Source: Pseudomonas batumici (GTDB taxonomy: Bacteria > Pseudomonadota > Gammaproteobacteria > Pseudomonadales > Pseudomonadaceae). Taken from it: 64,000 nt of DNA. The DNA is taken from positions 1 to 64,000 of the forward strand of contig NZ_JXDG01000068.1 of the NCBI RefSeq assembly GCF_000820515.1. Direction: 5' to 3'. Position 1 is the stretch's first letter. Each line of letters starts with the position of its first letter. The position numbers and the translations under genes were made by a program. This document shows, one piece after another, positions 17,740 to 25,855 of this stretch. Below the pieces are notes generated by a model. It ran no database searches. It was given only the letters and a program-made list of their open reading frames with translations, and had not been told where the DNA came from.

Positions 17740-18384
17740 ATGCGACCATTTTTAAAGACATGGCTAACCATTTGCCTATTACTGCCACTGGCCGCCCACG
17801 CCACCAACCGTGAGCAACGTCTTCCTTCTGTCAACGGTCACACTGCCAAATCACCGGTTTCCGTTGCCCATGCTACCGATCTGGACGCCCCTGTCGTCAA
17901 ACGCCCTGGCAAGCACGGCAGCCACGGTAAAGCTCATCATAGCGTCGTTGCCGTCAATCCGGCGGCGCCGAACGCCAAGCAGAGCAGCACCGTGCTCAGC
18001 CGCGCCGTGAACGTGCTGGGTACACCGTATCGCTGGGGCGGCAGCAGCCCGAGCAAGGGCTTCGATTGCAGCGGCCTGGTCAAGTATGCCTTCAACGGTG
18101 TAGCACCCGGTGATCTGCCGCGCACCTCCAATGCCATGGCCGCCGGCCACGGGCAGAAAGTCGCGCGCAAGGATCTCAAGCCCGGCGACCTGTTGTTCTT
18201 CACGATCAAGAGCCGCAAGGTCAACCACGTGGCCATCTACCTGGGCAACGACCGCTTCATCCATGCGCCGCGCCGCGGCAAGTCGGTGACCATCGATACG
18301 CTGCAAAAGCCGTACTGGGACAGCCACTACGTGATTGCCAAGCGCGTGATCCCGAAAGAGCAGATGCGGGTCGTTCAGCGCTGA
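17740..18384 (+). CDS. Secreted C40-family (NlpC/P60) cell wall endopeptidase
   Basis: A 214-residue peptidase with an N-terminal signal peptide (MRPFLKTWLTICLLLPLAAHA, cleavage after about residue 21), so periplasmic or outer-membrane associated. After a His/Lys-rich linker the NlpC/P60 domain begins near residue 86. The catalytic Cys is in GSSPSKGFDCSGLVKYAF, and the catalytic His is in SRKVNHVAIYLGNDRFIHAP. These enzymes cut D-gamma-glutamyl-meso-diaminopimelate bonds in peptidoglycan. A TTATAAAG sequence about 30 bases upstream of the start could be a -10 element. A perfect hairpin follows the stop. Confidence 0.9.
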   Translation: MRPFLKTWLTICLLLPLAAHATNREQRLPSVNGHTAKSPVSVAHATDLDAPVVKRPGKHGSHGKAHHSVVAVNPAAPNAKQSSTVLSRAVNVLGTPYRWGGSSPSKGFDCSGLVKYAFNGVAPGDLPRTSNAMAAGHGQKVARKDLKPGDLLFFTIKSRKVNHVAIYLGNDRFIHAPRRGKSVTIDTLQKPYWDSHYVIAKRVIPKEQMRVVQR

Positions 18385-18388
18385 TCCC

Positions 18389-18420
18389 TTATGGTGAGCG
18401 GGCTTGCCCGCTCACCATAA
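18389..18420. terminator. Perfect 15-bp hairpin between convergent genes
   Basis: TTATGGTGAGCGGGC (18389-18403) and GCCCGCTCACCATAA (18406-18420) pair perfectly around two T. The core GTGAGCGGGCTTGCCCGCTCAC is a known form of Pseudomonas intergenic repeat, here without neighbours. Placed between the 3' ends of the NlpC/P60 gene and pilU, it likely ends transcription in both directions. Confidence 0.7.
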
Positions 18421-18435
18421 AACCCTCCTGCCCGC

Positions 18436-19542
18436 TCACGCCGGCCCCAGGCTCAAATTATCCGCCCCCTTGCCTCTCGCGCCCTTCTCCAGCTTGATCA
18501 TCAACCGCAAGTCATTGGCCGAGTCCGCGTACGCCAGGGCGTCGTCGTAGCTGATCGCCCCTTCCTGATGCAACGCATACAGCGCCTGATCCAACGTCTG
18601 CATCCCCTGTTCGGTCGAGCGCTTCATCAGCGCCTTGAGCTCCTTGATCTCGCCCTTGCGAATCAGGTCGGCCATCAGTGGCGTATTCAGCAACACTTCC
18701 ACCACCGCTCGCCGCCCCTGGCCATCCTGGGTCGGAATCAGTTGCTGGGCGACAATCGCCCGCAGGTTGAGTGACAGCTCCATCCAGATCTGCGGATGCA
18801 GATCCACGGGAAAGAAGTTGATGATCCGCTCCAGCGCCTGGTCGGCATTCGGCGCATGCAGGGTCGCCAGGCACAGGTGCCCGGTTTCCGCGAAGGCCAG
18901 GGCGTGGCCCATGATTTCCCGGGTACGTATTTCGCCGATCATGATCAGGTCCGGGGCCTGGCGCAGGGTGTTTTTCAGCGCGATCTCGTAGGAGTCGGTA
19001 TCGATCCCCACTTCCCGCTGGGTCACGATGCAGTTCTGGTGTTCGTGGACGAACTCGATGGGGTCCTCGACCGTGACGATATGACCGCTGCCCTGCTGGT
19101 TGCGGTGACCGATCATCGCCGCCAGGGAGGTCGACTTGCCGGCCCCGGTCGCCCCGACGAGCATCACCAGCCCGCGCTTGAGCAGCGCCAGTTGCTCGAG
19201 GATCGGCGGCAGTTTCAGTTCGGCCAGCCCGGGAATCCGTGTCTCGATGCGCCGCAGCACCATGCCCGGTTGGCTGCGCTGGTAGAAGGCGCTGACCCGA
19301 AAGCGGCCGATGCCCTTGGGATGGATGGCGAAATTGCATTCGTGCAGATGGGCGAAGTCCAGCTTCTGACGCTCGTTCATCAGCCCGAACACCGCGTCCT
19401 GGGTCTGCTCGTGGGTCAGCGGCGTACGGGTCACCGGCAGGATCTGGCCGTTGACCTTCAGCGACGGCGGCAGACCCGGGGTGATGAACAGGTCGGAACC
19501 GCCCTTCTCCACCATCAGGCGCAGCAGTTTCTCGAATTCCAT
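18436..19542 (-). CDS. pilU: Type IV pilus retraction ATPase-like PilU
   Basis: A 368-residue secretion ATPase of the PilT/PilU group. It begins MEFEKLLRLMVEKGGSDLFI. The Walker A motif is VGATGAGKSTSLAAM, the Asp box is around IVTVEDPIEF, Walker B lies in APDLIMIGEIRTRE and the His box is GHLCLATLHAPNADQAL. PilU works with PilT in retraction of type IV pili at the inner membrane base. It is encoded downstream of pilT on the same strand with a 64-base gap, as in P. aeruginosa. The C-terminal tail is shorter than that of P. aeruginosa PilU (about 382). Confidence 0.95.
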   Translation of the reverse strand: MEFEKLLRLMVEKGGSDLFITPGLPPSLKVNGQILPVTRTPLTHEQTQDAVFGLMNERQKLDFAHLHECNFAIHPKGIGRFRVSAFYQRSQPGMVLRRIETRIPGLAELKLPPILEQLALLKRGLVMLVGATGAGKSTSLAAMIGHRNQQGSGHIVTVEDPIEFVHEHQNCIVTQREVGIDTDSYEIALKNTLRQAPDLIMIGEIRTREIMGHALAFAETGHLCLATLHAPNADQALERIINFFPVDLHPQIWMELSLNLRAIVAQQLIPTQDGQGRRAVVEVLLNTPLMADLIRKGEIKELKALMKRSTEQGMQTLDQALYALHQEGAISYDDALAYADSANDLRLMIKLEKGARGKGADNLSLGPA

Positions 19543-19606
19543 GAGCTTCTCCGCGTCGAATCAGGCACACGTCTGAGTGACAGCGTAGAAGCTCATGGGG
19601 TTCGTG

Positions 19607-20641
19607 TTAGAAGTTGTCCGGGATCTTCGCCTTCTCCCGGGCGTTGTCGCGGGTGATCAGGCCCTTGGTCAGCAGGTCCTTGAGGCACATGTCCAGGGTC
19701 TGCATGCCCAGCGAGCCACCGGTCTGGATCGAGGAATACATCTGCGCCACCTTGTCCTCGCGGATCAGGTTACGGATCGCCGGCGTGCCGAGCATGATCT
19801 CGTGGGCCGCGATGCGCCCGCCGCCGACTTTCTTCAGCAGGCTCTGGGAAATCACCGCCTGCAGGGATTCGGAGAGCATCGAGCGGACCATGGACTTCTC
19901 TTGCGCTGGAAACACGTCCACCACCCGGTCGATGGTCTTGGCCGCCGAGGTGGTGTGCAGCGTGCCGAACACCAGGTGGCCGGTTTCGGCGGCGGTGAGG
20001 GCCAGGCGGATGGTTTCCAGGTCGCGCATCTCACCCACCAGGATCACGTCCGGGTCCTCACGCAGGGCCGAACGCAGGGCAGCGGCGAAACTCTGGGTGT
20101 CGCGGTGCACTTCACGCTGGTTGACCAGGCACTTCTTCGATTCGTGAACGAACTCGATCGGGTCCTCGATGGTCAGGATATGGTGATGCTTGTTGTTGTT
20201 CAGGTGGTCGATCATCGCCGCCAGGGTGGTGGACTTGCCCGAACCGGTCGGCCCGGTCACCAGCACCAGCCCGCGCGGCACCTCGGTGATCTTGCGGAAC
20301 ACCTCGCCCATGCCCAGGTCGCTCATGGTCAGGACTTTCGAGGGGATGGTGCGGAACACCGCGCCCGAACCGCGGTTGTGGTTGAAGGCGTTGACCCGGA
20401 AGCGCGCCACGCCCGGCACCTCGAAGGAGAAGTCGGTTTCCAGGAACTCCTCGTAGTCCTTGCGCTGACGGTCGTTCATGATGTCGTAGATCAGGTCGTG
20501 GACTTGCTTGTGGTCCAGCGCCGGCAGGTTGATCCGCCGCACATCGCCGTCAACCCGGATCATCGGCGGCAGGCCCGCCGAGAGGTGCAAGTCCGACGCG
20601 CCCTGTTTGGCGCTAAAGGCCAGCAGCTCGGTGATATCCAT
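19607..20641 (-). CDS. pilT: Type IV pilus retraction ATPase PilT
   Basis: A 344-residue hexameric ATPase that depolymerises type IV pili. The start is the ATG at 20641 (MDITELLAFSAKQGASDLHL), giving the same length as P. aeruginosa PilT; a longer frame upstream lies in the promoter region. Motifs are Walker A TGPTGSGKSTTLAAM, Asp box ILTIEDPIEFVH, Walker B DPDVILVGEMRDLET, His box GHLVFGTLHTTSAAKT and the PilT-specific AIRNLIREDK helix. It is divergent from the PLP homeostasis gene, with 56 bases between starts. Confidence 0.96.
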   Translation of the reverse strand: MDITELLAFSAKQGASDLHLSAGLPPMIRVDGDVRRINLPALDHKQVHDLIYDIMNDRQRKDYEEFLETDFSFEVPGVARFRVNAFNHNRGSGAVFRTIPSKVLTMSDLGMGEVFRKITEVPRGLVLVTGPTGSGKSTTLAAMIDHLNNNKHHHILTIEDPIEFVHESKKCLVNQREVHRDTQSFAAALRSALREDPDVILVGEMRDLETIRLALTAAETGHLVFGTLHTTSAAKTIDRVVDVFPAQEKSMVRSMLSESLQAVISQSLLKKVGGGRIAAHEIMLGTPAIRNLIREDKVAQMYSSIQTGGSLGMQTLDMCLKDLLTKGLITRDNAREKAKIPDNF

Positions 20642-20697
20642 GAGGCTCCCCAATACAGGTAGAATGCCGCAGACTTTTGACCTGCTGGCGAATTTGA

Positions 20698-21384
20698 ATG
20701 ACCACGATAGCAGACAACATAACCGCCGTTGCAGCCCGCATCGCGGCGGCGGCACAGGCCGCCGGGCGCGACAGCGCCGCCATCGGCTTGCTCGCCGTGA
20801 GCAAGACCAAGCCCGCCGCCGCCGTGCGCGAGGCCTATGCCGCCGGCCTGCGCGACTTCGGCGAAAATTACCTGCAGGAAGCCCTGGGCAAACAGGCGGA
20901 ATTGACCGACCTGCCCTTGTGCTGGCACTTCATCGGCCCCATTCAATCGAACAAGACTCGTGCCATCGCCGAGCATTTCGACTGGGTGCACTCCGTGGAT
21001 CGCCTGAAAATCGCCCAACGCCTGTCCGAACAACGCCCGGCCAACCTGCCGCCGCTGAATATCTGCATCCAGGTCAATGTCAGTGGCGAGGCCAGCAAGT
21101 CCGGCTGCACCCCGGCCGACCTGCCGGCCCTGGCCACCGCCATCGCCGACCTGCCAAACCTTCGTTTGCGCGGACTGATGGCCATTCCCGAGCCGACAGA
21201 AGATCGTGCCGCCCAGGACGCGGCCTTTGCCGCCGTCCGTACCTTGCAAGACAGCCTCAACCTGCCGCTCGACACACTTTCCATGGGCATGAGCCACGAC
21301 CTGGAGTCGGCCATTGCCCAGGGCGCCACCTGGGTGCGGATCGGTACCGCGCTGTTCGGGGCCCGCGACTATGGCCAGGCCTGA
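20698..21384 (+). CDS. PLP homeostasis protein (YggS family)
   Basis: A 228-residue alanine-racemase-like TIM barrel that binds pyridoxal 5'-phosphate without known catalysis and helps keep PLP and amino-acid pools in balance. The PLP lysine is in LLAVSKTKPAAAVREAY. FGENYLQEALGKQ, WHFIGPIQSNK, INVSGEASKSGC, GLMAIPEP, LSMGMSHDLESAI and VRIGTALFGAR are the family landmarks. It lies upstream of proC with a 33-base gap, a conserved pairing in gammaproteobacteria. Confidence 0.95.
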   Translation: MTTIADNITAVAARIAAAAQAAGRDSAAIGLLAVSKTKPAAAVREAYAAGLRDFGENYLQEALGKQAELTDLPLCWHFIGPIQSNKTRAIAEHFDWVHSVDRLKIAQRLSEQRPANLPPLNICIQVNVSGEASKSGCTPADLPALATAIADLPNLRLRGLMAIPEPTEDRAAQDAAFAAVRTLQDSLNLPLDTLSMGMSHDLESAIAQGATWVRIGTALFGARDYGQA

Positions 21385-21417
21385 AATGGCCTCACACACT
21401 GGTTTCAAGGATCCGTC

Positions 21418-22242
21418 ATGAGCAAGAGCAAGAATCGAATCACCTTTATCGGCGCCGGCAACATGGCGGCCAGCCTGATCGGCGGCCTGCGCGCCGAGGG
21501 CCTGGACGCCGCGCTGATTCGCGCCAGCGATCCAGGCGCCGAGACCCGTGCGCGGGTCCAGGCCGAACACGGCATCGAAGTGTTCGCCGACAACGCCGAG
21601 GCCGTCCAAGGGGCTGACGTGGTGGTGCTGGCGGTCAAGCCGCAGGCCATGAAAGCCGTGTGCGAAGCCTTGCGCCCAAGCCTGAAACCCAATCAGCTGG
21701 TGGTCTCGATTGCCGCCGGCATCACCTGCGCCAGCCTGAACAATTGGCTGGGCGAGCAGCCGATCGTGCGCTGCATGCCGAACACCCCGGCGTTGCTGCG
21801 CCAGGGCGTGAGCGGCTTGTTCGCCACCCCGCAGGTGTCCGCCGAACAACGCCAACAGGCGCAGACCTTGCTGTCGGCCGTGGGCAAAGCCCTGTGGCTG
21901 GACGAAGAGCAGCAACTGGATGCGGTCACCGCGGTGTCCGGCAGCGGCCCGGCGTATTTCTTCCTGCTGATCGAAGCCATGACCGCCGCCGGCGAGAAAC
22001 TCGGCCTGCCGCGTGACATCGCCAGCCAGCTGACCCTGCAGACCGCCCTGGGCGCCGCCCATATGGCCGTCTCCAGCGACGTTGAGGCCGCCGAGCTGCG
22101 CCGTCGCGTCACCTCGCCCGCCGGTACCACGGAAGCGGCGATCAAGACCTTCCAGGCCGGTGGCTTCGAAGCCCTGGTAGAAAAGGCGCTCGGCGCCGCC
22201 GCCCATCGTTCGGCCGAAATGGCCGAGCAACTCGGTCAGTAA
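21418..22242 (+). CDS. proC: Pyrroline-5-carboxylate reductase
   Basis: A 274-residue NAD(P)H-dependent enzyme for the last step of proline synthesis. The N-terminal Rossmann motif is ITFIGAGNMAASLIGGL. VVLAVKPQAM follows, then the conserved RCMPNTPALLRQGVSGL. The C-terminal dimerisation and substrate region shows the family signature VSGSGPAYFFLLIEAM and RRRVTSPAGTTEAAIKTF. Genes for the YggS protein, ProC and YggT form a run of close genes, likely one operon. Confidence 0.97.
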   Translation: MSKSKNRITFIGAGNMAASLIGGLRAEGLDAALIRASDPGAETRARVQAEHGIEVFADNAEAVQGADVVVLAVKPQAMKAVCEALRPSLKPNQLVVSIAAGITCASLNNWLGEQPIVRCMPNTPALLRQGVSGLFATPQVSAEQRQQAQTLLSAVGKALWLDEEQQLDAVTAVSGSGPAYFFLLIEAMTAAGEKLGLPRDIASQLTLQTALGAAHMAVSSDVEAAELRRRVTSPAGTTEAAIKTFQAGGFEALVEKALGAAAHRSAEMAEQLGQ

Positions 22243-22260
22243 TCCTCGAGGGAACACTTA

Positions 22261-22851
22261 ATGCTTGCACTCAATAGCGCTGCCATTTTTGTCATTCAAA
22301 CCCTGGGCAGCCTGTACCTGCTGGTGGTTCTGTTGCGCTTCATCCTGCAACTGGTCCGGGCCAACTTCTACAACCCGCTCTGCCAGTTCACCGTCAAGGC
22401 CACCCAGCCGCTGCTCAAGCCGCTGCGCCGGATCATTCCGAGCCTGTTCGGGCTCGACATGTCCTCGCTGGTGCTGGCGATTGCCGTGCAGATGCTGTTG
22501 ATGGCGGTGGTCCTGCTGCTCAGCTACGGCGTGACCGGCAACATCGCCTTCCTGCTGATCTGGTCGGTCATCGGCGTCACCTCGCTGTTCCTCAAGGTGT
22601 TCTTCTTCGCCATGATCATCAGCGTGATCCTTTCGTGGGTCGCACCCGGCAGCCATAGCCCGGCGGCCGAGCTGGTGTACCAGATCAGCGAACCGGCCCT
22701 GGCGCCGTTCCGCAAGATCGTGCCGAACCTGGGCGGCCTGGATATCTCGCCGATCTTCGCGTTCCTGGTCATCCAGTTGATCCAGAGCTATGTGATTCCG
22801 CCGCTGGCGGCCATGAGCGGCATGCCGCAGGTGCTGTTCCGCCTGATCTGA
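22261..22851 (+). CDS. YggT family integral membrane protein
   Basis: A 196-residue hydrophobic protein made of two YggT repeats. The first has LGSLYLLVVLLRFILQLVRAN followed by NPLCQFTVKATQPLLKPLRRIIP. The second has a similar helix plus ISEPALAPFRKIVPNLGGLDISPI. Four to five membrane helices are predicted by eye. YggT-family proteins have been linked to osmotic stress tolerance and to septum or chloroplast functions in other organisms, but the function here is not established. It starts 18 bases after proC. Confidence 0.9.
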   Translation: MLALNSAAIFVIQTLGSLYLLVVLLRFILQLVRANFYNPLCQFTVKATQPLLKPLRRIIPSLFGLDMSSLVLAIAVQMLLMAVVLLLSYGVTGNIAFLLIWSVIGVTSLFLKVFFFAMIISVILSWVAPGSHSPAAELVYQISEPALAPFRKIVPNLGGLDISPIFAFLVIQLIQSYVIPPLAAMSGMPQVLFRLI

Positions 22852-22861
22852 TCCGGGCTCG

Positions 22862-22954
22862 TTCATCGCCAGCAAGCTGGCTCCTACAGTGTCCGTGTCG
22901 AACCTTGATGTTGTATACGACCGGATACCGTGGGAGCCGGCTTGCTGGCGATGC
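22862..22954. repeat. Two REP elements in opposite orientation
   Basis: A REP in minus orientation (ending ..GGCTCCTACAG, 22864-22889) and one in plus orientation (GTGGGAGCCGGCTTGCTGGC, about 22929-22953) are separated by about 40 bases, so the heads point away from each other, unlike the REPINs elsewhere in the window. They lie between yggT and metX. Confidence 0.75.
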
Positions 22955-23032
22955 AGGCACCGCGGTCGCCCTGCTTGCCGCTGATCCCCCCGCTCATTAG
23001 ACTTACGCCTCATTCAAGCGTGAGCAGGGTCG

Positions 23033-24172
23033 ATGTCCACTGTCTTTCCCCACGATTCCGTCGGGCTGGTCGTGCCGCAAACGGCACACTTCAGCGAGCC
23101 CCTGGCCCTGGCCTGTGGCCGTTCCCTGCCGGCCTACGACCTGATCTACGAAACCTACGGCACCCTCAACGCCACGGCGAGCAACGCCGTGCTGATCTGC
23201 CATGCCCTCTCCGGCCACCACCACGCCGCCGGCTTTCACAGCGTCGACGAGCGCAAGCCCGGCTGGTGGGACAGCTGCATCGGCCCCGGCAAGCCCATCG
23301 ACACCAACAAATTCTTCGTCGTCAGCCTGAACAACCTCGGCGGCTGCAACGGTTCCACCGGCCCGAGCAGCATCAACCCCGAGACCGGCAAGCCCTTCGG
23401 CGCCGACTTCCCGGTGCTGACCGTGGAAGACTGGGTCCACAGCCAGGCCCGCCTCGCCGACCGCCTGGGCATCACGCAATGGGCCGCGGTCATCGGCGGC
23501 AGCCTGGGCGGCATGCAGGCCATGCAATGGACCATCACCTACCCCGATCGCGTGCGCCATTGCGTCGCCATCGCCTCGGCCCCCAAGTTGTCGGCGCAGA
23601 ACATCGCCTTCAACGAAGTGGCGCGCCAGGCGATCCTCACCGATCCAGAGTTCCACGGCGGCTTCTTCCAGGAACAGGGCGTAATCCCCAAGCGCGGCTT
23701 GATGCTGGCGCGGATGGTCGGGCACATCACCTACCTGTCCGATGACTCCATGGGCGAGAAATTCGGCCGCGGCCTCAAGAGCGAAAAGCTCAACTACGAC
23801 TTCCACAGCGTGGAATTCCAGGTCGAGAGCTACCTGCGCTACCAGGGCGAGGAGTTTTCCGGGCGTTTCGACGCCAACACCTACCTGTTGATGACCAAGG
23901 CCCTGGACTACTTCGACCCGGCGGCCAACTTCGACGACGACCTGGCGAAAACCTTCGCCGGCGCCAAGGCCAGCTTCTGCGTGATGTCCTTCACCACGGA
24001 CTGGCGCTTCTCCCCGGCCCGCTCGCGGGAAGTGGTGGATGCGCTGATGGCGGCCCGCAAGGACGTCTGCTACCTGGAAATCGATGCACCGCAAGGCCAC
24101 GATGCCTTCCTGATTCCGATCCCGCGTTACTTGCAGGCGTTCGGCAACTACATGAACCGAATAGCCCTGTGA
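23033..24172 (+). CDS. metX: Homoserine O-succinyltransferase MetX
   Basis: A 379-residue alpha/beta-hydrolase-fold acyltransferase that activates homoserine in methionine synthesis. It opens MSTVFPHDSVGLVVPQ. The early conserved region reads CHALSGHHHAAGFH and NLGGCNGSTGPSSINP. The nucleophile elbow is VIGGSLGGMQAMQW (Ser). The catalytic Asp lies in a VMSFTTDWRFSP segment and the His in EIDAPQGHDAFL. In Pseudomonas the MetX-type enzyme uses succinyl-CoA, so the product is O-succinylhomoserine; that is family knowledge. It is translated with metW, 7 bases away. Confidence 0.94.
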   Translation: MSTVFPHDSVGLVVPQTAHFSEPLALACGRSLPAYDLIYETYGTLNATASNAVLICHALSGHHHAAGFHSVDERKPGWWDSCIGPGKPIDTNKFFVVSLNNLGGCNGSTGPSSINPETGKPFGADFPVLTVEDWVHSQARLADRLGITQWAAVIGGSLGGMQAMQWTITYPDRVRHCVAIASAPKLSAQNIAFNEVARQAILTDPEFHGGFFQEQGVIPKRGLMLARMVGHITYLSDDSMGEKFGRGLKSEKLNYDFHSVEFQVESYLRYQGEEFSGRFDANTYLLMTKALDYFDPAANFDDDLAKTFAGAKASFCVMSFTTDWRFSPARSREVVDALMAARKDVCYLEIDAPQGHDAFLIPIPRYLQAFGNYMNRIAL

Positions 24173-24179
24173 GGACGCC

Positions 24180-24800
24180 ATGAGAGCCGACCTGGAAATC
24201 ATCCAAGACTGGATCCCCGCCGGCAGCCGCGTGCTCGACCTCGGCTGCGGCGACGGCGAACTGCTGAGCTGGCTGCGCGACCACAAGCAGGTCACCGGCT
24301 ACGGCCTGGAAAACGATCCGGACAACATCGCCACCTGCGTGGCCAAGGGCATCAACGTCATCGAGCAGGACCTGGACAAGGGCCTGGGCAACTTCGCCAG
24401 CAACAGCTTCGATATCGTGGTCATGACCCAGGCCCTGCAGGCCGTGCACTACCCGGACAAGATCCTCGACGAAATGCTCAGGGTCGGTCGCCAGTGCATC
24501 ATCACCTTCCCCAACTTCGGTCACTGGCGCTGCCGCTGGTACCTGGCGAGCAAGGGGCGGATGCCGGTGTCCGATTTCCTGCCGTACACCTGGTACAACA
24601 CGCCGAACATCCACTTCTGCACCTTCGAAGACTTCGAGGCCCTGTGCAGCGAACGCTCCGCCAAGGTAATCAACCGACTTGCCGTGGATCAACAGCACCG
24701 TCATGGGTGGGCCAGCAAGCTATGGCCTAATCTATTAGGGGAGATCGGCATCTATCGTGTCAGCAGTCCGGGCCTCGCCGATCATCAGCTCGCGGTGTAA
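24180..24800 (+). CDS. metW: Methionine biosynthesis protein MetW
   Basis: A 206-residue class I methyltransferase-fold protein. The SAM-binding motif I is VLDLGCGDGELLSWL. Typical MetW segments follow: GYGLENDPDNIATCVAKGINVIEQDLD, FDIVVMTQALQAVHYP and CIITFPNFGHWRCRWYLASKGRMP, then LPYTWYNTPNIHFCTFEDFE. MetW acts with MetX in homoserine acylation in Pseudomonas and relatives; its exact chemistry is not settled. The gene follows metX directly. Confidence 0.95.
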   Translation: MRADLEIIQDWIPAGSRVLDLGCGDGELLSWLRDHKQVTGYGLENDPDNIATCVAKGINVIEQDLDKGLGNFASNSFDIVVMTQALQAVHYPDKILDEMLRVGRQCIITFPNFGHWRCRWYLASKGRMPVSDFLPYTWYNTPNIHFCTFEDFEALCSERSAKVINRLAVDQQHRHGWASKLWPNLLGEIGIYRVSSPGLADHQLAV

Positions 24801-24827
24801 AACCGCACTGTGTCGAGGAGAATGATC

Positions 24828-25262
24828 ATGCTTCGTTCAGCTGTTTTCCTGGTGGCGGCCTGCCTCGGCGTCACGGCCATGGCCGCCGATCCCATCAAGA
24901 GCGAGCGCCAGGAAGTGTTCGGTGATCTCACCGTGCACTACAACACCTTCAATTCCACCTACCTTCAACCGGACATTGCCCGGGACAAGGAGCTGGTACG
25001 CAGCAAGACCGAGGGCGTGATCAACGTCTCGGTGCTCAAGGCCGGCAAACCGCTGGTCGCCCAGGTCAGCGGCAACGTGAAGGACCTGACCGGCATGAAC
25101 GTCCCGCTGCACTTCAAGCAGATCACCGAACAGGGCGCCGTCTACTACCTGGCGCAGTACCCGGTACCGCAGGTGGAAAGCCGCACCTTCGACATTACCG
25201 TCACCATCGGCGGCGATGCCCACAATTTCAGCTTCAATCAGGAACTTTTCCCAGCCGAATGA
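24828..25262 (+). CDS. Secreted DUF4426 protein
   Basis: A 144-residue protein with a signal peptide MLRSAVFLVAACLGVTAMAA, so periplasmic. The ATG at 24828 is chosen because GAGGAG (24815-24820) lies 7 bases upstream; an ATG two codons earlier is too close. The mature part is beta-rich, with VFGDLTVHYNTFNSTYLQPDIA and a KEGVINVSVLK-like strand (here TEGVINVSVLKAG). This conserved domain is found in marine and pseudomonad gammaproteobacteria and has no known function. It lies between metW and rdgB, and overlaps rdgB by 4 bases. Confidence 0.85.
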   Translation: MLRSAVFLVAACLGVTAMAADPIKSERQEVFGDLTVHYNTFNSTYLQPDIARDKELVRSKTEGVINVSVLKAGKPLVAQVSGNVKDLTGMNVPLHFKQITEQGAVYYLAQYPVPQVESRTFDITVTIGGDAHNFSFNQELFPAE

Positions 25263-25855
25263 TGAATTTCAGCCAACTGGTACTGGCCAGCCACAACGCC
25301 GGCAAACTCAAGGAACTCCAGGCCATGCTGGGCGGGTCGGTGCACCTGCGCTCGATCGGTGAGTTCAGCAGCGTCGAACCGGAAGAAACCGGCTTGTCGT
25401 TCGTCGAAAACGCCATCCTGAAGGCCCGCAATGCCTCACGTATTTCCGGCCTGCCGGCGCTGGCCGACGATTCGGGGCTGGCGGTGGACTTTCTCGGCGG
25501 CGCGCCGGGCATCTACTCGGCCCGCTATGCCGATGGCCAGGGCGATGCGGCGAACAACGCCAAGCTGCTCGACGCCTTGAAGGACGTCCCCACCGCCGAG
25601 CGCGGCGCGCAGTTCGTCTGCGTGCTGGCGCTGGTCCGGCATGCCGACGATCCGCTGCCGATCCTCTGCGAAGGCCTGTGGCATGGTCGTATCCTGACCG
25701 CCGCCAGCGGCGAGCACGGTTTCGGCTACGATCCGCTGTTCTGGGTGCCGGAACGTGACTGCTCCAGTGCCGAACTGGGCCCCGTGGAGAAGAACCAGCT
25801 CAGCCACCGCGCCCGCGCCATGGCCCTGTTGCGCCAGCGCCTGGGCCTGAAATGA
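25259..25855 (+). CDS. rdgB: dITP/XTP pyrophosphatase (RdgB/HAM1 family)
   Basis: A 198-residue house-cleaning nucleotidase that removes dITP, dXTP and ITP from the pool so that they are not built into DNA or RNA. Landmarks are the N-terminal LVLASHNAGKLKEL, the metal-binding ETGLSFVENAILKA, PALADDSGLAVDFLGGAPGI and YSARYA, then HGFGYDPLFWVPE and the C-terminal KNQLSHRARAM. The start overlaps the previous stop and the end overlaps hemW by 4 bases, so the three genes are coupled. Confidence 0.96.
   Translation: MMNFSQLVLASHNAGKLKELQAMLGGSVHLRSIGEFSSVEPEETGLSFVENAILKARNASRISGLPALADDSGLAVDFLGGAPGIYSARYADGQGDAANNAKLLDALKDVPTAERGAQFVCVLALVRHADDPLPILCEGLWHGRILTAASGEHGFGYDPLFWVPERDCSSAELGPVEKNQLSHRARAMALLRQRLGLK

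Noticed and set aside
20560..22257. Minus-strand frame of 565 codons opposite the PLP homeostasis gene and proC
   Set aside because: Both plus-strand genes show full family motifs; the antisense product is Gly/Gln-rich without motifs.
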